Assembly (NCBI GenBank): GCA_021397835.1
Contig: JAJFZO010000094.1
Span: 8,346,001-8,410,000 of the forward strand
Reading direction: 5' to 3'
DNA length: 64,000 bases
Source: Moringa oleifera
Lineage: Eukaryota; Streptophyta; Magnoliopsida; Brassicales; Moringaceae
Part shown: positions 10,134-25,800 of the stretch, piece by piece
Layout of the letters: every line of letters starts with the position of its first letter
Numbering within the stretch: the first letter of the stretch is position 1
Position numbers and translations under genes: made by a program
The notes under the pieces: model-generated
The model's input: the letters and a program-made list of their open reading frames with translations, nothing else
Database searches by the model: none
What the model was told of the DNA's origin: nothing

Positions 10134-12332
10134 TTACCCTTTCCGAGAAGCTAACTGTGTCTCGGGCTGCATAGAAAACAAACCCTAAATGAGCTGCAAA
10201 GTTCAACCTCAGATGTCTCAATCAAGTCAAAAATCCTCACAAACAAAGCATAAATGCAATAAAGAATGTAATATTTGCTGTCATACACTCTAGTCCCTTC
10301 TATTCCTACTTTAATAATAATTAGGTATTCAAGGCTTCAAAATAATTTGGAGAAGCACACCACATTTTATAGAGTTGGTAAACTGCATTTCTCATAGCAG
10401 TAGACTATGCTGAGTTAGTATTTACATTCCTGATGATGTGAAGATGCAATACCTACTTGTGAGTCAAATGCTATAAGAAAACAATGATAGGTTATCCCAC
10501 AGTAGCACTTAAACAACACTTCAACCAAAGAGTCAAGAAACTGCAAAGTAAAATTATTGCCTGACAAATCGATAAATCCCTTCTATGCCATATATGACAC
10601 ATCTGATGGATATCATAAGTTCAGTTGCACTAGGTTGGGCCTCAGCTGTTAACTATATACTTGAGAAAAAGTTTCGCAAGTTACCTCCTTCTTGACTGGC
10701 TCTTCCTTTTCAGATAAAATCAACTCGATATGACATGGAGATGACATATAGGCTGCGCAAAAGAATAAGAGGATGGTACTAAGTTGAAAGCACAGATGAG
10801 AAAGCAAACATAGCAGAATCAAACAAGCAAATGTAGAGAGGAGGAAGAGAAACTCACGATTAATTCTTCCATGTGCACGGTAGGTGCGCCGTCTTTGCTT
10901 CTGAGCTTGATTTACTTGGATGTGAGAAATATAAAGTGAATCCACATCTAGACCTTTCACCTGTGGATTAAGTGACAAGATGCACAGGATTGGGAAATGG
11001 AAAGAGAACTGAGTCCAAAACCAACTAAGAAGGGACATACTTCTGCATTACTCTCGGCGTTTTTCAGCAATCAAGAATAAACTTAGCAGATTTCACAGGC
11101 CATCGTCCTCGACCATTTGAATGTCGGTTCTTTGCCTGAGCAGTTCGACCAACACCACCACAAAAGCGTGTGAAAGGAATGGCTTGTTTGTGGGCCGTAA
11201 CATCTTCCAAATAACTTTTAGCCTTTACTAAGGGCAACTTCCTGATGGCATGGGCTGTTTCTCTAGTGTTCTGAAAATCAAGAGGCCATATACAACAAAT
11301 GAGTATCACAGGTCAACTCTTCGATGCCTCTGTTATGTGATGGCAAGCAACACATATCTGACCAAACTCTATCGATAAAATATACTTCATATTTCATCTT
11401 GTGTCTCATCAAAATTTAAAATTGACATATCAGTTTAAAAGGAAAATCTAACCAAGAAATAGAAGAAGAAACCGAAATTAATATGTATCATCGTTTACTG
11501 AACCTTTAGTCACTGGCAACTCCTACAGAGGTTCACCCAATAACAAGGCAAGTGATTCCCCTGACATTTACGAGAGACCTGTTCAAGTTGGCAACAAGCC
11601 CCTGCTTTTTTCCATGAGGTTTTTTAATCAACAAATTGCTAAACATTAAGCACCTAGTTATCCAAAATTAAGCAATTTTTAATCTAAAGAAACACAGAAA
11701 AGAACAAGTTCAGTCTTCTTGTTTAAAATACAAGATGCACAGTATCACCTACAAGAGCATACCTTGAAGTGAACTCTCAGATCCGAGCCCTGTGCCTTGC
11801 AGGCTGCACCAAATTCTTAGAGATCAGATTGCAATGGGGGTTTCCATGAATACTTTGCATCCCAAAATTCATTTAAATTTCAAGTTCCAGTGTGCAAATT
11901 TGCAAGCATCCTAACGCTAATGCTCAAATCCTAAATTTCTATTATATGCTGATGAAAAAATTAACTTGAAAGGTAAAAAAACAAAGAAAATGAAACAAGT
12001 AAAAAGCTAAACAAGATTGATATGCTATGCATCCTAAATTTCCATTTAAAAATTGATAATTTGAGCTTTAGAATTATCACCTCCAAAGTCAACAGACCAT
12101 TAAGAATACATAAGCCTATGAGTTAAATAGACATTAAAAGCTCAATGAGATTATAATCTGTAGATAAACATGTCAAACAAAATACTCACACTTGGTTTGA
12201 TTATCCGGCTCCCTTGAATACTTCACCTACAACAAAACATGTAACATATAAATTAACAAAACATCTTTCCATAAAAAAAGAAATTAATACAAACATCAAC
12301 ATAGACGTAATACGGAACAGAGCAGCTACCAT
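10134..12332 (-). pseudogene. RPL17: 60S ribosomal protein L17 (uL22) gene with frameshift
   Basis: Cytosolic large-subunit protein uL22. Seven exons can be laid out: 12332-12330 (ATG only), 12226-12190, 11803-11763, 11270-11041, 10960-10858, 10752-10685 and 10166-10134. All splice sites are canonical and all phases agree, but exon 4 is 230 bases instead of the expected 231. After KSAKFILD the reading runs into a TGA at 11066-11064 because one base is missing at about 11069-11070 in the codons for Leu-Leu-Lys. As read, the product stops at residue 95; with the base restored it would be 171 residues ending PETQLASRKG. Several near-invariant positions also differ from the family as I remember it (KARGSD reads KAQGSD, KRYLEDV reads KSYLEDV, FCRGVGRT reads [15 protein letters not shown] reads NGRGRWP), which favours real decay over an assembly error, though the error remains possible. 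The exon 1 layout, with ATG immediately before a donor, is intact. Confidence 0.7.
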
Positions 12333-13204
12333 TGTCGCTAGTCGTTGAGGTGCAAGATAATGGGGCACAGATCTTGCTGTGAGTAACATCAGTCTATTTT
12401 GTTATGTACAGCCAAAACCCTAGCGCTTCCTAGGCTTTAGGACTCTTATTCAGGAGGTGGGCTGGGCTTTCCTCTAATGGAGGCCCCGATCTATTTAGTA
12501 ATATCTTAAATGGGTGGGCTGTTTGGGTTGGGTTGTGTCTGGTGGATAACCCGACCCGGTATGAAATATGTCCAAAAGGGACAATCATGTGGCCTTTTCT
12601 GTAAAAGGAAAGAGAAGCAAAAGGGGAGAGAACCGGGCAGAGCACAGAAGTCTTCTCTTTCTCTCTCTGTGGCAGGTCTTTGGTGGAGGGAAGCAAAAAG
12701 AGCAAGGAGTTGAGCTGTTCATATCTTGTAAGGAATCATTGTCTCCGTTTAGATTTCTTCTGATTCCTTGAATTTGAATTCTCAGTCATCTGCAATTCAA
12801 TCCCCATTCCGATAATTGAAATCTTCATTTCATGGGTTTTTAACTTCTCGGTTTCCCTTCTTTTCACTTCTTCTAGCATGTTCCAATTTGTTTAGTTGCA
12901 TTGTCTATGCATAAATATTCAAGCTTAATTCAGTGACTTAGGGTTTACTTCGGCTTTCCTTGGAATTTAGGGCTTTATTAAGGTTTAGGCCCTCACTTTT
13001 TGGGCCTCTTTCTTACAATTTTCTTCCTATTACTAAACTTCAGCTCTTGAAGGTTCAATTCTTTCCGGAATTTTGAGCTTTTCGGTGTTTCTGGGGTCTT
13101 GGGGCTTTGGTATGTAGCGGATATAAGAGGCTGTGCTTATATAAGTTTCGAGCTTGGTGATTGTTTAGATTTTTTTTTTTCGGTGAATTTTGTCCGGAGT
13201 TAGG
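12333..13204. other. Divergent promoter between RPL17 and SWP73
   Basis: Head-to-head spacer of about 870 bases serving RPL17 (-) and the SWI/SNF subunit (+). The part nearest RPL17 carries a telo box and site II elements. The part nearest 13204 is T-rich leader-like sequence; no clear TATA box. Confidence 0.5.
12415..12520 (-). promoter_or_regulatory. Telo box plus site II elements of ribosomal-protein promoter
   Basis: AAACCCTA at 12415-12422 is the plant telo box. TGGGCT occurs at 12458-12463, 12463-12468 and 12515-12520, matching the site II consensus TGGGCY bound by TCP factors. This combination is characteristic of plant ribosomal-protein genes and lies 80-190 bases upstream of the RPL17 start. 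Confidence 0.65.
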
Positions 13205-15169
13205 ATGTCTATGAACAATAACAACGCAGCCAAAAACCTTGGGTCTTCTTCGTCGCCCTTTGGCAATGCCGGAATGGTCTCTCCATCTATGCCCACAAAC
13301 ACTGCTTTCCAACAATCACAAGCTCAGGCACAAATTGCAGCTGGCTTTCAAGCTCAGTTTCAGCTGTCCCAAGCACAGGCTATTGCCCATGCTCAAGCAC
13401 AATCCAAAGCTCAGGCTCATGCCCAGTTGCAAGCTCACTTACAAGCTCAAGGGCTGGCCATTAATCAGAACCAGACAGCTGGTATTGGCAGTTTAGGTTC
13501 TTCACCCGCCATGTCAACTCCTGGAAACCCTAATCTAAAACGGTTCCCTCAAAAACCCCCTGTGCGTCCTCCTGTTATTCCTATGACAAGCACAATTTCC
13601 CCTTTGAAGACAATGGAACTTACATCTGCAGCTCGGAGGAAGAAGCAAAAGCTTCCTGAGAAACAGTTACAGGAGAGGGTGGCAGCAATTCTGCCTGAGT
13701 CTGCCTTGTACACACAGCTTCTTGAGTTTGAGGCGCGGGTTGATGCTGCTTTAGCTAGAAAGAAGGTTGATATTCAGGAAGCCCTTAAGAATCCTCCTTG
13801 CATTCAGAAAACCCTTCGCATATATGTTTTTAACACTTTTGCTAATCAGATTAAAACGATTCCAAAAAAGCCAAATGCTGAGCCTCCTACCTGGACCCTT
13901 AAGATAATTGGAAGGATCTTGGAAGATGGTGTCGATCCAGACCAGCCTGGATTTGTTCAGAAATCAAGCCACCTCTATCCTAAATTCTCATCTTTCTTCA
14001 AGAGAGTAACCATCTCCTTGGATCAGAGATTGTATCCTGATAGCCATATTATTATATGGGAGCATGCTCGATCACCTGCACCTCATGAGGGTTTTGAGGT
14101 GAAGAGAAAAGGGGATCAAGAGTTTACGGTAAATATAAGATTGGAAATGAACTATGTGCCTGAGAAATTCAAGCTTTCTCAAGCTTTAATGGAAGTGCTT
14201 GGTATTGAGGTTGATACGCGCCCGAGAATTATTGCTGCAATCTGGCATTATGTGAAGGCCAGAAAATTGCAGAACCCAAATGATCCTTCTTTCTTTAATT
14301 GTGATCCAGCTCTTCAGAAAGTTTTTGGGGAAGAAAAGATGAAATTCACCATGGTTTCACAGAGGATATCACATCATTTGTCTCCTCCTCCACCCATACA
14401 TTTAGAGCATAAAATCAAGCTTTCAGGGAATAGTCCAGCTGGAACTGCTTGCTATGATGTTTTAGTTGATGTGCCCTTCCCAATACAGAGGGAATTGTCT
14501 GCTTTATTGGCAAATGCTGAGAAGAACAAAGAGATTGATGCTTGTGATGAAGCAATATGTGCAGCTATAAGAAAAATTCATGAGCATCGAAGGAGGCGGG
14601 CATTTTTTCTAGGGTTCAGCCAATCACCTGTGGAATTTATTAATGCACTGATTGAATCTCAAAGCAGGGATTTGAAGCTTGTAGCTGGAGAAGCCAGTCG
14701 AAGTGCTGAGAAAGAGCGACGGTCAGATTTCTTCAATCAACCATGGTAAATTCATCTTTATTTTCTCATACAAAGAACCACTACAATTGTGATTAGCTTC
14801 AATCTCAATCTGGTTCCAAGATTCATCCTTTTACTGAATATGTTGGATGGTTCTGATGGAAGTAATTCTTAAGGTGGAACAGTGACTTTCTGTTAACCCC
14901 TCATAAAATATCATTGAGTAGTCAACATTAATAATGACTGACCTGTGGCTTGTTATATGATTGGATTCAACTTTTTGATTACTGATAATATAAGGTATCT
15001 CAGTATGTACTATCTTTCTGACAAATTTGAGAATCAAGTCATTGATATTCAATTGTTGGTGCACTTATTCCTTTTTCTGCGGGATGATCCTTACAGGGTT
15101 GAAGATGCTGTTATTCGTTACTTGAATCGGAAGCCAGCTGCAGGAAGTGATGCTCCTGGAAGCACATGA
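13205..15169 (+). CDS. SWI/SNF complex subunit SWP73 (BAF60/SNF12 homologue)
   Basis: Core subunit of SWI/SNF chromatin-remodelling complexes, equivalent to mammalian BAF60 and Arabidopsis SWP73A/SWP73B (CHC1). Exons 13205-14745 and 15097-15169 join inside a Trp codon ([15 protein letters not shown]) to give 537 residues. The start is the ATG at 13205 ([20 protein letters not shown]). Residues about 35-95 are Gln/Ala-rich low complexity. [20 protein letters not shown] begins the conserved core, and the SWIB/MDM2 domain lies at about 315-395 ([20 protein letters not shown] through [20 protein letters not shown]). The C-terminal part is helical. From memory the Arabidopsis homologue SWP73A is At3g01890, next to CYP94B2 and sulfite oxidase, which also occur in this window. 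Confidence 0.94.
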
Positions 15170-16342
15170 GTTGTGGTTGCAGCTATGAAGATGGGCCGTT
15201 GTGTTTTGTTATTTTGATTCTGATAACCCAGCGCATGTAGATCATTTTTGCTTCTTTTCATGGAGGTAGGATAGCTAATTGTGATCTGTAATGTTGGATG
15301 GTCAAGGTAAGGAGTACCCTTTGCTTGTAAAACAAAGAAAAGTAGACTCAATAGCTTGATTAGGCGTAATTTCCATTTGAGACTTGCGTACTCATTATCC
15401 TTGGTGAGAAAAGTATGAATATAGTTTTTCTTTTTTCTCCTTCTCTAGCTTGTATTATGCATGTTCATGAAAGATTGATTTTCAAGTTTGTTTGTTAAAC
15501 AAACAACTGAAATGTAGAAATTAGTGAACAGGGTGAAATGATAGGCTGTCCAATGGAGGGCTTGTGTTCACTAGGAAGCATGGTTTGCAAGTTTTTTTAT
15601 GCCCTTGCTGACTGCTTTCACTCTGAGACAATGCGGTCTTTACAAGCAGACAGATGATTCATGAAACAAATAAATCATCTTGAATTGGCATAAGCTCCTT
15701 TGCTTTCTGGTTATGGTTAGGAGGTAAGTGCTTGCTGATAATGATCCTGATAAATAAATTATGTATTGTTATTTTTAATTAAAATTTTATAATATTTTAA
15801 AATAAATTTTACATAAAAATATCTGTTTATTTTTAGTTGTTTTTGAAGAGGCAATTCAAATTAAAATTATATAATAAAATATGACTTAAATTTTTGATAT
15901 AAAAACTATTTAAGTTATTATTAAAAAAATTATTTTTTAATATTAAAAATATTTGTAATATTGCAAATATAAATTTTTTTATAATGTTAACTTATACATT
16001 CAATTAAAATTATTTTTCAGAAAATTTAAAATACAAATTAATATTAAAATTTTTATGTAAATTTGACTTAACAAAGAAATAATTAAAAAAGAATATTATA
16101 AAATTTATTTGGATGTTTATCCATGTAATTCTTGTAGCATTGATTTGGACAGTGGCCATTTCGTAATTTAAGCTAAATACAGGAGCCATTTGACAGCGGT
16201 TAGGTCCAAGTTGCACGAAAGTCCTCTTATTCATCATCGCTCTTACAGTCATAAACATTTTAACTGAAAAAACGGCGGGAAAAGAGAACCCCAAATACGC
16301 TCTCATTTGTCTTTTCTTCATTGTTGAAACCGGTCGAAAGGA
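15170..16342. other. Spacer between SWP73 and FIGL1
   Basis: Contains the SWP73 3'UTR and the FIGL1 promoter. Bases 15745-16110 are an AT-rich block of the same kind seen at 5279, 43560 and 52740. No gene recognised. Confidence 0.45.
16275..16282 (-). promoter_or_regulatory. E2F consensus upstream of FIGL1
   Basis: GCGGGAAA, the reverse complement of the E2F site TTTCCCGC, lies 61 bases upstream of the FIGL1 start codon. It suggests S-phase expression of this DNA-repair ATPase. Confidence 0.55.
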
Positions 16343-21704
<5,362 letters not shown>

Positions 21705-22189
21705 ATGAAGCGGAAAGGAAATGGGGAAGGAAGAAGAGAAAGAGGAGACAACTTGTGAGCTGCTGTTAATTAACATAACATGTTGCTATCCTGAGATTTT
21801 TATAATATGGTTTACCTGGATCTCCTGTAAAGTGTCATAGACTGTAAGCTTCTGGTGACAACGAAGTCACCTACTTTCACTTTTAAAAAGTCGTAACATG
21901 TGAGATATTTTTTGCAAAAAAGCCTGTGCGATCTGACCATGACCTAGATATTGATAAAGATGAAGTCCCCTTTTGGGTCATGCCTGACGTACATGATTGT
22001 AAAATGTCAACAATATTCTTGCTATTTTAAGATATTTAAGAAGTTTTAGTGTACAATTGTTACACAGAATTGTTTCCTTCCTTCTAAGTATATTACAGGT
22101 CAGAGGGCATCACGGCATGGAACGCTGCCCATCAAGTTTGAATCAGAACCTTTTGACCCTCAATAAGTTAATGAGTTTGATTATTAAGT
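21705..22189. other. Convergent 3' spacer between FIGL1 and CYP94
   Basis: Non-coding; expected to contain both 3'UTRs. Nothing else seen. Confidence 0.4.
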
Positions 22190-23719
22190 CTATCTTAGTT
22201 GGCCCCTTCTGCGAACCAAAACCTTTAGGCCCCCAGCCATGTGAGCCGTCAGGAGAGGCACAAACCTCGGTCTATGCGGACCGATTGGTTTGATTTCAAA
22301 CTTCTCCAGTATGGAAGCCACCGCATGCTTCATCTGAATAAATGCCATCTCTTTTCCTAAACAAATCCTGGGACCTGCCTGAAAAACTGGGAATCTGTAC
22401 GGACATACCTTCTTCAGTGCTCCACTGTAGTTCGATTCAACGAACCAGCGGGTGGGCTTGAACTCAGACCAGTCCTTCCCCCACAATGCTTCCATCCTGC
22501 CCATTCCGTACGGAAAGTAAGTCACTCTATCGCCACCCCTGACCAGAGTACCATCGGGCAACAAGTCATTGGCTATGGCATGCTTCGAGTCCCAGGCTAC
22601 CGGAGGGTAAAGCCTCATGGACTCACAGAGACAAGCTTTCAACAACTTCAGTTCCTTCAATGATTCATAATCTAACATTCTCTCCTTGAACAACCTTGTC
22701 TCCTTCACTAACTCGTGCTCTATATCTGAATGCAGAGAAAGCAACCAGAACAGCCATGTCATAGCTGCCGAGGTCGTGTCCCTTCCTGCCATGATCAGAC
22801 TTATCACCATGTCTCTTATCACCTCCTCCTCAAGGCCAGCCATTATCAGACGAGACAGAAGATCTTCGCTGCTACAGCTTTCTCCTTTCTCGTCAATCTC
22901 CCTCTTCTTACCTCTTATCATCTCTGCAACATAGGCGTGAACTTCTTCAACAGCAGCCTTGAGTCTACTCTCCGATCCGACTCCGAGCCATTTCTTCATC
23001 TTCCAAACCATGAACAATGGCTCAGCTCCTCGCTTCGCACATATCTCCGACGCCATGTCGAACGCTTTGTCTAGCGGCGAAACAGGAAGTGAAGGATCTA
23101 AACAACACCGATCCACCCCTAACAAAACCTTGCAGATCATATTGAACGCGAGTCTCCTCAGCAGATCCTGTAGATCAATCACTTTAGATGTTTCTGCAAA
23201 CGAGTCTAACAAGGGCAACAGCTGGGTTTTCACTTCATCCTCCAAGGAACTCACAACGAATTCCTTCAAAGACTTGGCACTGAACTCATGGCTTGCCACC
23301 TTGCGTTGCGTTCGCCAAAGCTCGCCGTCCACGTTGAATATCCCGTAGCCAAGGAAGTCCCCAAGTATCTCAGTGAACGGCTTCCCTTTAGGATAGTTGT
23401 TGAAATTGGTCTTCAGTATGTACTCAACGTTTTCAGGGTTCGCCGTCACGACGGTCCTCCGTGCACCGAACCGATGCACCACTATGGTGTTGCTGGCCGA
23501 CTCCACGAGCAGCTCAGTGTACCAATCCAAGAGACGGTGGCGGTTCTTGTAGAAAGACACCAGACAGCCTATTACTGGGTACGTCCTTGGACTCTGCTGC
23601 CATGAAAAACTTCGAGCTCGATAAAACTCACAGAGAACCACATGCAACAAAGACAAAACCACCAAGAAGAGAAGGAACGTTAATGGCTGCAATGAAAAGA
23701 GAGACATGACTGTTTCCAT
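22190..23719 (-). CDS. Cytochrome P450, CYP94 family
   Basis: Heme monooxygenase of the CYP86 clan; CYP94 members omega-hydroxylate fatty acids or, in CYP94B, jasmonoyl-isoleucine. Intronless, as is usual for CYP94, with 509 residues from the ATG at 23719. An in-frame extension upstream to 23869 lacks a membrane anchor, so the internal start is preferred. Residues 8-30 form the ER anchor (FSLQPLTFLLFLVVLSLLHV). The I-helix reads AGRDTTSAAMTW, the K-helix ExxR is ESMR, and the heme loop FQAGPRICLGKEMAF (from 446) places the ligand at Cys453. Subfamily cannot be fixed by eye: the heme loop fits CYP94A or CYP94B, while position between SWP73 and sulfite oxidase matches At3g01900 (CYP94B2) from memory. 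No sign of damage. Confidence 0.93.
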   Translation of the reverse strand: METVMSLFSLQPLTFLLFLVVLSLLHVVLCEFYRARSFSWQQSPRTYPVIGCLVSFYKNRHRLLDWYTELLVESASNTIVVHRFGARRTVVTANPENVEYILKTNFNNYPKGKPFTEILGDFLGYGIFNVDGELWRTQRKVASHEFSAKSLKEFVVSSLEDEVKTQLLPLLDSFAETSKVIDLQDLLRRLAFNMICKVLLGVDRCCLDPSLPVSPLDKAFDMASEICAKRGAEPLFMVWKMKKWLGVGSESRLKAAVEEVHAYVAEMIRGKKREIDEKGESCSSEDLLSRLIMAGLEEEVIRDMVISLIMAGRDTTSAAMTWLFWLLSLHSDIEHELVKETRLFKERMLDYESLKELKLLKACLCESMRLYPPVAWDSKHAIANDLLPDGTLVRGGDRVTYFPYGMGRMEALWGKDWSEFKPTRWFVESNYSGALKKVCPYRFPVFQAGPRICLGKEMAFIQMKHAVASILEKFEIKPIGPHRPRFVPLLTAHMAGGLKVLVRRRGQLR

Positions 23720-25203
23720 CTTGGCATGAAGATGACTGAAATGGACTTGGGTACTTTCAGGACTTGATATAACTGGTGGTCTGAAAGTTCTGCCACCAAA
23801 TACATGGCAAGTCAATCTTTTATCATTATTTTTGCATCCTCTTTTTATGCACGTTTTTACATTTATCAATTTTATTTAATGAATAATTCCAAAGATTATT
23901 CAGCTGTAATGGAATATAAGTTAAGTTCTCCATTCCATAAAATTTTCGAAAAAATAAATTCAAAGATGTTTTTTCTGGAGAGCCAGATCTGCTCCTATTC
24001 CATTTTATATGTAGCCAAAAGCATCACGTGATGGAAATAGAGACAAATTATAATTAAAAAAAAAGAAAGAACAGAACTTGTTGCTCTGAATCTTAGATGA
24101 GGACAAAACTGTTGCTGACCCATCAAATCCAATCAGCCAGCATGAAATGGAATGGGTGGGGTGACAGCCACGCAGGATGATGAACCAAACACTACAGAAC
24201 ATGTCACAGTGCAAGAATTTAGATGAGATTGATTCAGATAAACACGACGTCTTCACAGAGCATACAGCTGTCACATGATCTTCCAATCTGACCCCTCTTC
24301 AGGACACCAACCGGTTTCAAGAAAGGAAAAGAAATTGCTTTGCACCAAGTGGATCCTCTTGTTTTTCTCAAAGCCGACCAGAGATGGGCTCTCGAGGCAT
24401 AGTAACGTGACTGAATCAACTAATCAGCAGATACATTTGCGTGGACCACTGAAGTCAATGAACAGAGGAGAGCTGTGGGTATAAATCGGATTCGAATAAT
24501 TGAAATTCGGTGATTAATATAAACATAGATTAGCATGTACATGATTGTATTTAACAACTCACCTCAGCTGTGTACCAGTCCTTTGATGAGAAAAGTTTTT
24601 CAATGCCTGCCACAAATTCATTCTTTATTTTCCTTTTGAACAAACAGAAAATGGAAGGCAAGGGAAACAAAAAACACGAAAGTCAGAAGTCCAAATTGCT
24701 CGCCTGGTTTTATTATTGTTTGCAAGTAGTGGGTATCCCAGTTTGAGTGGCTTAATGCCCAGTGTGGTGTGCCATGATCAATAAATTCTTATTTTAATAT
24801 TTGCTTGTACGTTTTGAGTTTGATTTAGTATTAAAAAGGAGAACCCAGAATCGTATGGAAAATAATGGAAGAATCTTTAGCTTTATGATTATGATAATGG
24901 ATGCTCGACAAACAGATCACGCTTCTGCTTTCAGTTCACACATAAACAAGACAGATCGGTCTGGCTGGAATAAACTTGTCCGGTTTCAGAGCTGGCTCCT
25001 TTCAGCTAAACGACAACAAGGCAACGTCTTTTTCTCACTTTGTTGCCATTTATAGAACCTTGAAGGTAGAAACAAGGAAAGCCAATGGTTTTGGGCAAAA
25101 GTACGCCATACCCGTTCCAGCTTCCACTAAAATATTGGTCAGTTCATCTGGGGGAGCTCAGATAAGATTTCGGGTGCCATAGAAAATGCTCTTTTATCAT
25201 TGT
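23720..25203. other. CYP94 promoter and distal spacer
   Basis: Non-coding. No gene, element or convincing core promoter motif recognised. Short frames here are not conserved-looking. Confidence 0.4.
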
Positions 25204-25486
25204 CCTGTAGCAGTTCCAGGACAGATGATTCCCTGGAAAATAACTAGCATCACCATTTCATCCTGCAGCAGTATCCAGGACAGATTTCCCCGGAGAAGTG
25301 GTAGCATCACTGTTACATCCTGTAGCAGTGTTCAGGACAGATTTCCCCGGAGAAGTGGTAGCATCACTGTTACATCCTGTAGCAGTGTTCAGGACAGATT
25401 TCCCTGAAAATTACTAGAATCACTGTTTCATCTGGTAGCAGTATCCAGGACGTATGATTCCTTGGAATTTACCAGCATCACTTTCT
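25204..25486. repeat. 57-bp minisatellite, about five copies
   Basis: Units start near 25204, 25262, 25319, 25376 and 25431. Each begins with a variant of CCTGTAGCAG and contains CAGGACAGATTTCCC. Units 3 and 4 are almost identical; the outer units have diverged. It lies about 315 bases past the sulfite oxidase stop codon, perhaps in or beyond its 3'UTR. Confidence 0.9.
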
Positions 25487-25800
25487 AAGACTCCAGGCCA
25501 GTAATGTTAGCAAACCATGTCTGACAAGGATGGCAACTACATTATTCATGACAAAGTGACAGAAGCTAAACACATCATCCCCCATATACAGATATGCAAA
25601 TTATGCAATGCCCATGGCAAGAAAGTATCCTGTAAAATTGATGAGGGTGATTTATTTGCAGTTCAGGTTTATCAGAGCTTCTACATCCTGTGGAAGCTGA
25701 AGCACATTATTTTTGCACCTAGCAGATAAACAAAAGCCAGATACGCAACAAGAGGAGACTGCATCATTCCTTGTGATTTTCTTTATTTCTGCGCTTTGAT

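Noticed and set aside
23720..23869. N-terminal extension of the CYP94 frame
   Set aside because: The extension is basic and lacks a membrane anchor; the internal ATG at 23719 begins a normal P450 anchor at the expected length.
25186..25407. Repetitive 72-codon frame over the minisatellite
   Set aside because: Openness follows from a 57-base period. No upstream coding exon, promoter or splice evidence.
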